Source: an uncultured Eubacteriales bacterium (lineage in GTDB: Bacteria > Bacillota > Clostridia > Christensenellales > CAG-1252). Taken from it: a stretch of DNA of 46,653 nucleotides. Of the stretch, positions 1-13,000 are shown piece after piece (positions within the stretch are counted from its first letter, which is position 1; every line of letters starts with the position of its first letter). The notes under the pieces were generated by a model, which was given only the letters and a program-made list of their open reading frames with translations, searched no databases and was not told where the DNA came from. The translations under genes and the position numbers were made by a program. The stretch spans positions 1-46,653 of the forward strand of contig CADBTQ010000027.1 in NCBI GenBank assembly GCA_902797685.1, read 5' to 3'.

Positions 1-1
1 A

Positions 2-1873
2 GATCCTTCCTCAATCGCCTACGGCCATCCCGAGTACGTCAACACCAACACCTACTTCTACCAAGGCGGCTACTACGTGCTGACCGTCAAGGTCGGCTCC
101 CGTTTGGGCGGCTATCAGGAAGTGGATATGTTGCTCAACGTGGCGGATCGTACCATCAAGAGCGTGAGCGGCAAGACCTACACCCAAGACGGATTGTTCG
201 TGCAAGAGATCACGCCTTACGGCGCAAGCGGCGCTACCGCCACGCCTTCGGGCAAGATCACCGTCGTCTACGACGAAAAGGACGCTTCGGGCAACTACTT
301 GACCGGAGAACTCAACGTCTTGTGGTCTTACGCCAACATCAACTACCACTACCTCGGCAACGCGTCGGACGCTTACGTCTTGATCGGTAACGCGCAGGGC
401 GGCTATCAAACGATCCCCGTCCACATCGTGGTCAACGCCATGATCGCCGACAAGCGGTTGGAAGGCGCTACCGCCAACGTGGCTTTGGACGACGACGGTC
501 AACCCTTCGCTTACAATCCCTACGTTGCCGAAGGCACCACGCCCAAGAAGGTCAAGGTGTACTTCAACGGCAATCCCAACTCCGCCATCATCTTTGACGT
601 GGATCCCGAATCCTTCCGTCTCAAGAGCACGGAGATGGATTACACCACCGCCTACGTGGACGCTTCGGTGCGCGTGGGCAACAACCGTAGCGGTTATCAA
701 TGGGTGGACGTCCGCATCCCGATGGCGGACACCGCGATCAAGGATACCTTGGTCAAGACGGTGACGGTCAATCCGTACACCAACCCCTTGACTTGGGACG
801 AGCAAGGTCTGCTGTATTTGGGCGGTCAACCCTTGACGGTGGACGCGCACATCGGTCAAAGCGCCGAGTTGGTCAGCCTGCAAGCGGTCTTGGCGGAAGA
901 GTTCAGCTACGATTACCACGGCAAGGATACCGTCCGTCTCGCCATCAAGTTGGGCAACGAATTGGGCGGCTATCAAACGACGACCGCTTCGGGCGACGGC
1001 ATCTACTTGTTCGTCAAAGTCCAACAAGAACTGGTCGAGCAAGTGGACGTGGACAACTACTGGTTGGATCTGGTCGTGGACGGTCGCGTCAACCCGTACG
1101 AGATGCCCCAAGTCGAAGGCGAGTCCATCAAGGCGACCGTGTCGGGTCAACAACTCGATCTGACGGTCAAAGCGGTGCAATACCTCGATACCTTGGGCAA
1201 CGTCCTCGATACTTTGGGGTATCAAGGCAACCGCAACGTCAAGGTGCGCTTGCTCGTCGGTAACGAAGTGGGCGGTTACCAACCCGTGATCGTCACTTCG
1301 GGCAATAGAGATCTCGTGCTCAGCCTTGCCGACGTCCGCGTGGATATGACCGATCCCGCCTTTACTTCGCAACTGGCGGCTTGGGTGGATCCCTACGACT
1401 ACAGCTTGCCCACTTCCGTCAGTTGGGGCGGTTACGACTACGCCTTGTCCTTCGTGAAAGCGGACGGCACTTCGTTCGGCGACAAGGATATCGGCTATGC
1501 GGGCGGCAACTATCAACTGATCGCGAGATTGGGCAACGCCCTGGGCGGCTATCAAGAGTATCGATACACCTTGCACGTGAGTCAAAAGGTGATCGTCTCC
1601 ACCGACCTCGGCACCGTGACGGTCGATCCCATCTCGGGACAACTGGTCTTGCCCGCAGGCAGCGTGCACGCGACCTTCCTCGACGGTCAGGTCGCCACCT
1701 TCGATATGGCGGCGTACACCGTGGCTATCCGCGACGCGGGCAGCAAGTTCGTCTTCGCTTCCACTCGCGTGGGCGGTAAAGACGGTTGGGACCTCGCGGG
1801 CGTCGACCTTGACCTCGCCGGCGGCGTGTACACGGCTACCGCTTATATCGGTAACGAATTGGGCGGCTATCAA
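2..1873 (+). repeat. Seven in-frame LGGYQ-signature protein repeats
   Basis: The signature occurs at 104-118 (LGGYQ), 395-409 (QGGYQ), 686-700 (RSGYQ), 962-976 (LGGYQ), 1268-1282 (VGGYQ), 1541-1555 (LGGYQ) and 1859-1873 (LGGYQ). Spacings are 291, 291, 276, 306, 273 and 318 bases, all multiples of three. Most copies are preceded by a V/I/L-G-N or L-G-N strand. The first copy begins within 30 codons of the window edge, so more copies probably lie upstream. Confidence 0.9.
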
Positions 1874-3970
1874 CCCGTGGCGGTCACCGTCAAAGTGGAG
1901 AGCAAGTTGATCGACCAAAGCAAGTCCTTGCGCTACGTGGTGTCGAGAGACGGCAACAAGGTCAACTTGGCGACTTTGACCGACAGCGTGGTCGGTTTCG
2001 GCGAGTTCTTCCTGCTGCCCAAGGATCTGTGGGTGCCCATGCAAGACGGCACCACATTGCAAGTGTCGGTCGACTGGAACGAGTTGAGCTACCAAGAGGG
2101 CGGCGTCAAACGTACTTTGGTCGGTTGGACGATGCAAGACTTGTACGCTTTGGGCGAAGGCACCTATACCGTAAGCGCCGACGTCTACGGACAAAAGGTC
2201 TCCACCAAGATCGTGTTGACCGCTTCCCGCGTGGTGGAGGGCGACTCGTTCGCGACTTACTACTCGGTCAAGCGCGGTAGCAACTTCGCGCTACCCACCA
2301 CCATCACCCAACAAGTGGCGGTACTGTCCGACGGCGGTACGACCGAGACGGTGTACAAGACCTTCGACGTCAGTTGGAACCGCAAGGTGTCCATGTCGGT
2401 CGAAGACAGTTACACCTTGACCGCGACCATTCGCGGCGGGCAAGTGACTTGGACCAAGACGGTCAAATTGGTCGTTTACACCGCCAACATCGTGTCGGCT
2501 TCGGGTGTGGTCGATCACGACGATACCGTCACGGTGGGTACCGTTATCGACGCGGCGTACCTACCCGAGGTGATCGTTGCCGTCATGTACGGTACCGACA
2601 GTTACAACGCCACGCTCAAAGCGGCTTGGATCCCCGTGAGCAAGGTGACGAGAGGCGGGGTCGAGACCCTCTACGGCGAACAAGAACCCAACCACTTCGG
2701 CATCCTCGTGACCGACGTGGGTAGCCGCTACCTGTTTGAGGCGGTCATCTACAACAAGGAGGGCGAAGTCATCACCAACCAAGGCGAACCCATCCGCGTC
2801 GAACTGACCGTGGTAGATAGCGACGAGTCGGTGGCGGGCAAGATCGCCTTTAATACCAACGCCCAAGACGAGGACGGCGCCGAGTACATTCGCTTGACCT
2901 ATCGCGACTACGACGACTTCGTGCCCTATCGTCTGTTGGACGGTGGCATCGAGATCTTCCGCGTGGCGTATATCGCTCAAGACGGCACCGAGTACGTGCA
3001 GACGTTGTCGGGCGGCGTGTTGGTCGGCGACCAAGCGCCCGTGGACGTGGGCGAATACGTCCTGCGCCTGTACACCCGCTTCGTGGGCAGCACGGATACC
3101 GAGGGCAAGACCATCGACGTCAAGTACGTCATCGAGCCCAAGGATATCTCGGATCGCATCATCATCGCCAACACCAACCATCGTTACGACGGCTTCGGGC
3201 AAGAGATCACCGCTTACGTGTCGGGACAACTTGCCAACGTGATCGTCGAGTACTTGGTGGGCGGCGAGTGGACCGCGACCGCGCCTTCGGACGTGGGCAG
3301 CTACCAAGTCAAGGTGACCATCTCTTCTTCCAACTACAAGGGCGAAGCGAGAGCGCAACTGGATATCGTCGAAGTGATGTACGTGTACTTCCACTCGGTG
3401 GACGGCACGGTGTCCTCGGCGGTGTCGGTGGGCGACGGATGGTTCCTGCCCAACGCGACCGTGACCGCTCGTACCATTGCGGGCGAGGGTTACAGCGGCG
3501 TGTGGTACTGCGTGGCATACGTGGACGGTGTGGAGACCCGCAAGATGATCCGCTTGACGTCGAGGATGTCTTTGGATAACTGCGTGTTCAACACCGAGAC
3601 CGATCACTACGAACTCCACCTGTACGAGGCGCGCATCACCTTGTCGGTGGATACCTCGGTCGATCAATCCACTCTCCACGCCGGCGTATTGACCTTCTGT
3701 TACGGCAAGGTGTACGGCGCCGACGCTTACGGCGAAGGGGAGATCGACCTCAACCTGTTCGGCAAGATCACCGTTCAGTACTACCGAGACGACGTCTTGG
3801 TGCGTACCGAACTGTCCTTGCGCGATCAAAACAGCCAAGGCGACTACTACCTCAGGGTACAAAAGCCTTACGGCGAAAGCCTGTCTCAAGGCACCTATCG
3901 GGTGCAGATGACGGTGGAAGCCGGCAACATCAAGGTGGACGCCGAGCCGTTCACCTTGACGGTCGCCTGA
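2..3970 (+). CDS. Large secreted Ig-like repeat protein with LGGYQ-signature repeats (5' truncated)
   Basis: The reading frame is open from base 2 to the TGA at 3968-3970, so the N-terminus lies outside the window; the GTG at 77 is only an internal codon. The first half is a tandem array of beta-rich repeats of about 91-106 residues, each ending in a GN-x-LGGYQ-type signature (seven visible copies, about 104 to 1873). The second half lacks that signature and contains other Ig/MBG-like segments. One, near 3180-3370, reads HRYDGFGQ...DVGSYQVKVTI, typical of MBG-type domains of gut Clostridia surface proteins. There is no C-terminal LPXTG motif or membrane helix; the protein ends in a beta strand (EPFTLTVA). 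The role is probably extracellular or adhesive, inferred from architecture only. It lies 103 bp upstream of the giant lipoprotein gene and may be co-transcribed with it. Confidence 0.8.
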   Translation, partial: DPSSIAYGHPEYVNTNTYFYQGGYYVLTVKVGSRLGGYQEVDMLLNVADRTIKSVSGKTYTQDGLFVQEITPYGASGATATPSGKITVVYDEKDASGNYLTGELNVLWSYANINYHYLGNASDAYVLIGNAQGGYQTIPVHIVVNAMIADKRLEGATANVALDDDGQPFAYNPYVAEGTTPKKVKVYFNGNPNSAIIFDVDPESFRLKSTEMDYTTAYVDASVRVGNNRSGYQWVDVRIPMADTAIKDTLVKTVTVNPYTNPLTWDEQGLLYLGGQPLTVDAHIGQSAELVSLQAVLAEEFSYDYHGKDTVRLAIKLGNELGGYQTTTASGDGIYLFVKVQQELVEQVDVDNYWLDLVVDGRVNPYEMPQVEGESIKATVSGQQLDLTVKAVQYLDTLGNVLDTLGYQGNRNVKVRLLVGNEVGGYQPVIVTSGNRDLVLSLADVRVDMTDPAFTSQLAAWVDPYDYSLPTSVSWGGYDYALSFVKADGTSFGDKDIGYAGGNYQLIARLGNALGGYQEYRYTLHVSQKVIVSTDLGTVTVDPISGQLVLPAGSVHATFLDGQVATFDMAAYTVAIRDAGSKFVFASTRVGGKDGWDLAGVDLDLAGGVYTATAYIGNELGGYQPVAVTVKVESKLIDQSKSLRYVVSRDGNKVNLATLTDSVVGFGEFFLLPKDLWVPMQDGTTLQVSVDWNELSYQEGGVKRTLVGWTMQDLYALGEGTYTVSADVYGQKVSTKIVLTASRVVEGDSFATYYSVKRGSNFALPTTITQQVAVLSDGGTTETVYKTFDVSWNRKVSMSVEDSYTLTATIRGGQVTWTKTVKLVVYTANIVSASGVVDHDDTVTVGTVIDAAYLPEVIVAVMYGTDSYNATLKAAWIPVSKVTRGGVETLYGEQEPNHFGILVTDVGSRYLFEAVIYNKEGEVITNQGEPIRVELTVVDSDESVAGKIAFNTNAQDEDGAEYIRLTYRDYDDFVPYRLLDGGIEIFRVAYIAQDGTEYVQTLSGGVLVGDQAPVDVGEYVLRLYTRFVGSTDTEGKTIDVKYVIEPKDISDRIIIANTNHRYDGFGQEITAYVSGQLANVIVEYLVGGEWTATAPSDVGSYQVKVTISSSNYKGEARAQLDIVEVMYVYFHSVDGTVSSAVSVGDGWFLPNATVTARTIAGEGYSGVWYCVAYVDGVETRKMIRLTSRMSLDNCVFNTETDHYELHLYEARITLSVDTSVDQSTLHAGVLTFCYGKVYGADAYGEGEIDLNLFGKITVQYYRDDVLVRTELSLRDQNSQGDYYLRVQKPYGESLSQGTYRVQMTVEAGNIKVDAEPFTLTVA

Positions 3971-3975
3971 TCTAA

Positions 3976-4045
3976 CGGGCGCTTGTCGCCCGCAACGAAG
4001 ACTACACTATTCGTGTTTAGATAGATGTCCCCAAGGGACTTGACA
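3976..4045 (+). other. Intergenic hairpins between the two giant genes
   Basis: The 103-bp gap holds a 6-bp hairpin (CGGGCG/CGCCCG, 3976-3992) and a 5-bp hairpin (GTCCC-CAA-GGGAC, 4027-4039). Neither is followed by a T tract, so they are not convincing intrinsic terminators. A TTGACA at 4040-4045 has no usable -10 at the correct distance. Read-through from the upstream gene is therefore plausible. Confidence 0.35.
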
Positions 4046-4073
4046 GCTTAGGATAATCTGATAGGAGAAGATT

Positions 4074-7000
4074 ATGAAAACTCGAACTATTCAACTCAAA
4101 GTAATCGTGGTACTCGTGGCAATGCTCACCGCATTGGCACTATGCTTGACGGCTTGCGCGCCCGACTCCTCTCTCGAAGCGAAGAGCGCGAGCGTGACGC
4201 TGATCGAGCGTAACGCCTTAGCGAGCGGCGAAAACGTCGTCAAGTACGACACCGCTTCGTCCGTGCCGACCGAGCGCCACGGCAACTATTATTTGGTGCG
4301 CACCGTCCAACAGATGCGCTACGTTTTGACCACCGAGGACAGCAATCAATATCTGTTGATGAACGACTTCGTGGTGGAAGACGGATCGTGGGCAAGTCAC
4401 AACAGCGATGCCCCGCGTACCTTTACCCTAAGCGGCAAAGGGTACGACTCGTCTTGGAACGAGACGGGCGCCAACCACACTTTGACCTTCCGCCCCAACG
4501 CCTCGGATACGACGGTCAAGTCCACCTCCGCATACGGCGGCTTGTTCGGCGTGTTCGACGGGGTACTGCAAGATCTGACCTACAAGTTCGAGGGCAGATT
4601 GGAGTGTGATCTGAACGCCGCGGGCGTGGGCACCGCCTACTACGGCAGCTTGGCGGGCGTGTTGTCGGGCACGATCCAAAATTGTACCGTCTCCTACTCG
4701 GGTACGATTTCGGCGTACGGCAACGCGAACGGCAAAACCGTCTATGCGGGCGGTATCGCCGGTCAGATGAAGGGCGCGACCCTTACCGATACGATCGTTT
4801 ACATAGGCGGCGCGGTGTACGCCCGCAATATGGTCAAAGACGACGACTCGACCAGCAAAAACTGCAAAAACTACGCGGGCGGCTTGGCGGGCTTGATGTC
4901 GGACAGCGGGACTTCCGCCGCCCGTCCCACCACCTTGTCGGGCTGCGACGTCAGCATGGCGGGCAGCATTTATGCCAACGATCTCGGCGCCGTCAGCGGC
5001 TTTGGTCAAACCATTTACGTCACCGGACAAAACGGGGCGGGTTACTACTTCGTGTCCGGCGGTTTGGCGGGCGAAGCGGGAAGCGCCGCACTGAGCAACA
5101 ACAAGATCAAATTGACGGGTCGCGTGTATTCTACGGGCGGCACTTATTCGTCGGTGGACGGGGGCGCCGCGGGCGGCTTGTTCGGCTTGACTTCGTCGGG
5201 CGCTACCCTCTCCATTCAAAACAACGTGTTTACGTTGGGCATGACCGTCCGATGCGAAAACCAACGCGCCGAAGGTTTGGGCGGGGGCAAACACCCCGGC
5301 AATACCGTCCTCGGCGGTCTCATCGGTCGTATGCTCGGCTCCGCTACGGCAAGCGGTCTCAAAGGCAACGCTTTCTATTATCAAGCCAATCTCGCGGTGT
5401 CCGCTTCGGACAACGCCGACGGCAAGGATTTCTACGGCTACGTGGTGGGCGTGGGCAACAACTTCGGCTCCTTCAACGGAGGCAACAACTGGTTTGTTTA
5501 TCGCGGGGGCGCCGATAGCGACACGGGTTACGTCACCGATATCCCCACGCGCCAGACGTCCGACTCTTCGGGCAACGAATCCAACAACACCTGCGGCAAT
5601 TTGGGCAGACTGCTCGTGTACGGAGGCGGCGAAGTAGAGGTGTCCGTCAATCAAGTGACCAATCGTTTGGTGTTTGAAGCCAAACAACAATATTCGCCCT
5701 TCTATCGTTGGCTCACCAACATGGGCGGCAACGTGGCGTTGACCAACGCTTCCGAGGTGAGCGGATCGACGTTTAGTCCCTCCAGCACCACGGGCGTGCT
5801 GTACGCCGTGTTTTTGACCCGTGAGATCGACGACAGCGGCAAGTACGTCCAATGGACGGAAGAGATGCGGTCGGGTCTCAACTTCTCTTGGAATACCGTC
5901 AGTTTGACCGCCGACGTCACCGTGACCAAAGGCGTCAACCTGTTGGATACCTATTCGGGCACCTTCGAGGGCAACGGCCATACCGTGACCTTCGGCAACG
6001 GGGTCGTGATGTACGGCAAGGACGTCAACCAAGACGAAGCGGTCGTGGTCGGTCTGTTTGGTCGTCTCGGCTCGTCGGGCACGGTGCGCAATCTCAACGT
6101 CACGTTCGCGGGCACTCTTTACGGCGGCGACCAAAGCGCTAACAGCACGGACGACAACTATTCGGCTGCCGTGTACATGGGACTGATCGCGGGCGTCAAC
6201 GAAGGTACGATTACCAATATCAACGTGACTTTGTCTCAAGCCGCCAAGCTGGTCGCTTTGGGACGCAACGTCACTTTGGGCGGATTGATCGGACATAATA
6301 AGGGGAGCGTTTCGAACATCGTACTGACCATAGACGGCACTTTGCAATCCAATGCCGAAGTGACGGTCGTCGGCGGTTTGATCGGGTTGCAAGCCGAGCA
6401 ATCGGGCGGCGTGACCTTCGACAAGATCAACGTCGATCTCAGGGGTCAGTTGGTCGCCAGACAGCGCGACAACGCATACCAAGCCGTCAACTGCAAGATG
6501 GGCGGTCTGATCGGCGTTTCGCAAGCGGCGTTGACCTTCAGCAACGTGGCAGTCAACGTCCGCGACGTCTCCAACTTCACGGGCGACGTGTTGACGATGG
6601 GTTGTACCCACAACACCGACGCCTACTCGGGCGAAGACGGTTTGTTGGACGTGGTCAACGAATGGACCATCTCCAACTCGGCTACCAAGATCCCCGAGAT
6701 ATTGGACGCGCTCAACGACGTCAACGTGGCTTTGGCTTCGCAAGTGACCTACCACGAGGTGATGATCGAGCTGACCAACGTGCAGGCAAGAGGCATCCAA
6801 GTGGTCGCTAGCGAAAAGGATCCCTCCTTGAGCGCGCAAAACTACTTTACCAAATACATCAAAAATCCCATTTTGTCCTTAGATAGCGGCGCGCCTTGTT
6901 CCACTTGCTCGGGCAACTGTCACAAGGCGGAATTCGTCGCCAACCACGACGGCTACAATTACGCATTGTCCAATACCTGGGCTTTGGGTACTTTCAAGCA

Positions 7001-10000
7001 ATATCCCGATCGTTCGGCGGATTACTCGACCGAGTTGGGCGTGCGCGCCTTGCCTTACTTCGGTAGCGAGCCGCAATCCACCGCTACCGTTTCGCACCTC
7101 AACTTCATTTTCGTCCGCGACGGCTCGGCGGTCGCTACCATGAACGGGGACGGCTCCTTCGTGTTCAGCGTGCCTTTGGACGACGACAGCCACGTCTTTA
7201 CGGGTTGGTACGTGGATTTCGATCAATCCACTATGGTCAATCCCTCTTACGTGACTACCCAAGTGATCGGCGGTAAGGAGACTTCCTGCTTCGTGCCCGG
7301 CCAGGGGCAGGCGGGCGGCGTGTTCTTCTCGAGCGTTATCTCCAACCTCATCACGACCACTGCCGAACTCGACTATTTGGCGACGACGACCAAAGCGGGG
7401 CAACGCTACGAGGGCGTGATCTTCTCGTTAGGGGCGGATCTGACCTTCAATTCGGCGTTTGTTCCCATCGGCAACAAGACGCACCCCTTCGGCGGCTCGT
7501 TCGACGGCAAACTTCACACCGTCACCTTGGCGGGCGGCTTCGATCTCGATCAAGCGGAGGACGGTTTGGGTCTCTTCGGTTGTTTGGATTCGACCGCTTT
7601 GGTCAAACAACTGACCGTGACGGTATCGGGATCGGTCTCCGCACCCAAAAAGTTCGTCTTCGGCGCGGTTGCCGGTATCAACTACGGTACCATCGGCGAA
7701 GGCCGTCAACAAGACGTGAGCGTCAACGTCTTGGCAAGCGTTTCGGGCGCCAAGTACGTGGGCGGCGCCGTGGGACAAAACTACGGCTTGATCCAAAACC
7801 TCGCCGTGATCGTTGACAACGATTCTATCTTAAGCGCCAACGGTCTGGGCGGGGACGAGACCCTCACCGCCGCCGCCATCGCGGGCGGCGTGGTCGCTCT
7901 CAACGACGGGCTGGGCACCGTGCGCAACGTGCAATTCTCCGCGCCCGTCCACGCCGTACTGATGTACGAAGGCACCGTGATCGCCAATGCCTCCAACGCC
8001 TTGAGTTTGGCGGGCGGTATCGTGGGCGCCAACTACGGCAACGTCTATTCGGGCGTCGCTAACGTGTATATCGAGGACGACAGCAAACGATTGGCTCTGG
8101 CTTTGGGTACGGGCGGTGCGATCCGTCGCGCGGGCATGCTGATCGGTTACAACGGCGATCAATCGGATATCGATTCGCTGTGGGCGGTCTATTCGCTGCC
8201 CACCGCGGGCTTCGTCCTGCCCAGTATGGACGTAGACGGCGCATACGACGCCGATCTCATCGTGGGGCAGGATAGCGCCAAAGCCAATCGTTTGATCCGC
8301 TACGGCTACGGCAATATCGGCACCGATATCTATGCCAATATGGAAGGGCGTCAGCTCAAGGGCGGCAGCATCGTCTTCAATGCGGACAACGACGCCACCA
8401 ACACCCCCTTCTACGGGTTTACGATGACCCTCAAAGGCGGGGAATCGGTCGACAACGCTTCGGGCGAAACGTACAGCCCCCAAGTGTCTACCATCAGCAC
8501 GCAAGGAGTGGAAGGGCAGACCTGTTACGCGGTGTTCGTCGATTCGCAGATCAACAATAAGGAAGAATTATACGCGTTGGCGGCTTTGGTCAACAGCGGT
8601 TTCCAAGCCTACGCCAACTACATCGTCAAATTGACGGGTACCAAATTGCAACTGTTGCCCACCGATCCGGGCTACGCCACCATCGGCGTGGACTATCCCT
8701 TCGTGGGCACCTTCGACAGCAACAACTACGCTATCGAGATCCGTTCGGACGGCGCGAGCTTCTTGCCTTTGTTCGGTATCATTGCCGAGACGTCGGGTAT
8801 CCGCAATTTGGAATTGGATATCAATGCCTCGATGACCGCCACCCGGTCGGTGATCTACGAGGGCGTGGAAGCCTTGGGTATGCTCGCCTGCGTCAACTTG
8901 GGTACCGTCAACGGCGTGCGTTTCACCACCCGTTCGCAAGCGATCGGCTCGGGCGCCGTGGGCGCTTTGGTCGGCTACAACAAAGGTAGTATCAACGGCA
9001 CCACTTCGGTCGTGCTGTACACCGACAACACCGCAGGTATGGATATCGCCGCGGGCGCCAAAGGACAGATTGCCGGCGGCGTCGTGGGTATCAACGCCCA
9101 AGGCGGCGTGATCGGCAGCGACATGGTCGCGGGCGTATCCATTACCGTATATAACGGCACCGTGCAAGCTTTCGTCGAGGGCGAACAAGCGGCGGGTGCT
9201 ATCACCGGTATCAACTACGGCAAAGTATTGGGCGTGGTCGTCGAGGACAACGGTCGTCTCTCTTCCGCGGGGGACGTCGGCTTGGTCGCGGGTATCAACC
9301 GCGGGGAAGTGGGCGCCGCCACCGTGACGGCGACTTCCACCGCCACCTTCGGTGGCTCGTCCTATCCCGCCCATCTCGGCGGCGTGGTCGGCACCAACGA
9401 AGCGGGCGCGACCGTGGGCGTGACGTCGTCCACCATCCGCGTGAATTGGCAAGCCGCCCATTCGCAAGCGGACGGTGTGTTCGGCGGTATCGTGGCGACC
9501 AACGACGGGTTGGTTCAAAACACGGGCGTCAATCTTACCGCATCGGTCGGCGCGGGGTTAGTCGGCGGACTGGTAGGCGAGCAGGGACTTCGCTCGGTCT
9601 TGTCCTCTGAGGTCACGTTGGGACAAAACGCCACCCTCACCGGTACCACCCATGCGGGCGGCTTGGTCGGCAAACTCGTCGGCACCGTCGCAAGATCTGC
9701 CGCCAACCTCTACGGTGTCGTCGCTTCAAGCGGGCTTGGCGGCGGTATGGTAGGCGAAAGTCTGACGGGTGCCACCGTGGACAGTTGTTATGCGGTGCTT
9801 AGCAACGATCTGAGCGCTTTGGGCTCCGCCAAAGTGGGTTTGGCTATCGGCAGATCCGCTTCGTCCGACGTGGGCGTCAACAGCTGGGCGGTCGCGTCCA
9901 ACCGTATCCGCACCTTGGCTTCGCCCTCTCAGGACAGTTACGGCTTTAACGTACTCAAGATCGTCGGCAACGCCACGGTCATTCCTTCGTTTGTGGAGAA

Positions 10001-13000
10001 GGGTAACGACCAAGTGGGCATCCGCATGACGGCGGGCGTGATCTCGGGCATGAGCATGAAGTGGTATCAGGATATCTCCACGCTCGAGAGCGACGGTTAC
10101 ACCTCGGCGGTGTACGATTGCCAAGCGGATTGGACTAACAAGCTCTATCACGTTTGCTACTACGATCTGGAGATCGATACCGCAAGCGAGTTTTACAATC
10201 TGTATTTGTCTATCAACGCGGCGGACCTTTTCAACGGGGTCATGTTCCGCCTCAATTCGGATATCGTGATCGAGGGGCAAATGTTGCAACCCATCGGCAC
10301 CAAGGTCAATCCCTTTACGGGTATCTTCGAGGGCGGCTATCACACCGTCACCTTGGGTGAGGGTAGCGGCATTGCCGGCACCGATTACAGCGGCTTGTTC
10401 GGCTATATTGCCAAAGAGGCTGTGGTGCGCAACTTTATCCTGGACGTCAAAGAGAACGTGTTGTTGGGTTCCACCTGTCAATACGTGGGCGGTCTTGCGG
10501 GTCGTATCGACGGCATGGTAGACAGCGTGGCGGTCCACATGGGCAGCGATCCCGCTTCCAAACTGAGCGGCGCCAAAGTGGGCGGTCTTGCGGGCTTGGT
10601 CGGCGATGACGCGCGCTTCGTCAATACCTGGGTGGTCGTCTACAACGGCGGCGCTTCCAAGGTGGGCGAAGGGACTTCGGACGTCAACTGCTTGGGCGTA
10701 CTCGGCTCGGGCAAAGTCCAACTGACGATGGACGAGACCGCGCTTAACGCGGGCAACGTGCAATTCGTCGTCAACGTGACCGACGGACTGTCCTACTTCG
10801 ACGCTTGGTACACCGACATCTCCACCGCCACCACCTTTGCCCAATCGGGCGGCGCGGGGGCGTTGGGTACGTATACTCCCGTCGGCACGGTCAGCGGCAC
10901 GCCCGCTTTCGTGTGGTATAGACCGTTGTCCACCCTCAAGGGCAGCAATTTCACCCTCTCCTTTATCGGATTGGTGATCCGCGACGCGGAGGACTTCGTC
11001 AACTTCGCCAACAACATCAATACCTACGGCGATCAAGGCGCCAAGTTCACTTTGGATCTCGGGTATCAAGCCAGCGGCGCGCCCCAGACCGAGTTGGTCG
11101 TCGACCTCACCGAGTTTGCGCCTATCGGCAATCGCAAACATCCCTTTACGGGTACGTTCGACGGCACGGTGCCTTACGCTTTGGCTTCGTCTCGTGCGTA
11201 CACTTTGATCGTTAAGGGCAATCTTACCAAAGAAGACAACGCATTCGCCGCCGAGGGCTTGGCGGACTATTGCGGTCTGTTTGGCAACGTGGGCGAGGGC
11301 GCTCTCATTCAAAACCTCGTGATCCGCGCCGACTCCAAGGCGATCAGCGAGGACTATCAAGGGCAAACGATCGGCTTTAACGGCAGTATGTACACCGGCT
11401 TCGTCGCGTCTTATCTCGCAGGTACGTTGCGCAACGTCGTCGCCGTGCTGGACGCGGGCACCCGCATCGTCAACATCCACGACGACGCCTTGGGCGGTAT
11501 GATCGGCGTGATGAGCGACACGGCAGTGTGCAACAACGCTTGGTTGATCCTGCCCGAAAACAGCACCTATCACTCGGTGGGCGGTTTGGTCAAGGATAAG
11601 GTCGTACCTTATCAACAGATCGCTACCGATTACCCCTCGACCAAGTTGCCCTCGGTGATGTATCTGTGCGGCGACGGTATCTTGGGCGTGACTTACGTCT
11701 ACAACCGTTCGAGCAATCCCGCCCAAAACGTGGACGAGTTGCAGTTCAGTTTGACTTCGGTGTCGGGCGGCGCGCCCGCTTACGGATTTGTGGACGGTAC
11801 TTTGACCGATCCCACTCCCGTCTCCCGCTTTGTTTCCAAGGCGGACGAAGACGCGGCGGGCAAGGACTATTTGGCGATTTTCCTCAACCCCGCTATCTCC
11901 TCTTACGAGGACTTGGTGGCGCTATCGGATATGCTCAACGATCAAGGTCGTTCCTACTTGGGCGTGATCTTCTATCTGACCCAAAATATCACGATCAGCG
12001 GAGTGGATTGGACGCCTATCGGCGGCAACGTGGAGACGGGCGGAGGGGAATACCGCAAGGTGCCCTTTATCGGCGCGTTTGACGGTCAGGGCTACACGAT
12101 CACTTTCGCTCGCGACGTGACTTGTTCCGCTCCTTACGCGGGTCTCTTCGGTCTTTTGTCGTCTACCGCTCGTATCAGCAATCTGTACGTGGATACCCAA
12201 GCGACCTTTGGCGATTACAATACCGAATACGCGGGCGTGATCGCAGGGCTTGACCTTGGCGCCAGCTTGACCAACGTGATCGTGCGCTTTGGCAAAAACG
12301 CCTCTCTCGTCGCCGAGATCGACACGGGTAGAGTCGCGGTCAACGACGCGCTCTTGTACGACTTGGACGGCAACGTCACCAACTACGACACGGTCAACAA
12401 AGGCGTCAACGTGTGGGTGCTCAACTACAACAGCCGTTACAACGTGACCCAAAACCAAAAGGAAAAAGCCTTCTTCGACACCGTGGGCACCACTTGGCAG
12501 GGCGCTTTCAACGGCGGCGCCAACGTGGTCACCGTGGTCGCGGCGGGCGAGATGGAGATCGCGTTCGTGTTCGACGGATCGCGCAAGGTGGTAGGCGTGC
12601 GCCTGACCAACCCCCAAGGAGATTCCAACCCCATCAAAGAGTGGTACTCGGTGGAGGAGGGCGGCAACGTGTCTTACGACAACGGCAATTCGTACACGCC
12701 CGCCTACGACAGCTATGGCAAAGTGCTGTACGCCAGTTACTTGCAGGACGAGATCGGCAATTTGGAAGACTTGTTGGCGTTGGCTATCGACAACAACGAC
12801 GGTTACGACTTGTACGGTCTTACCTTCCGTTTGACCGCCGACGTGGTGATCGATCGTCCCTACCAAGCCATCGGCAACGAGAGCACGCCGTTTAGCGCAA
12901 CGTTCGACGGCGCCTTCCACACCCTCACCTTGGCTAAGGACGTGGTCGTGGACGGCTTGTATGCGGGTATCTTCGGCTACTTGGGCGATACCGGCTTGGT

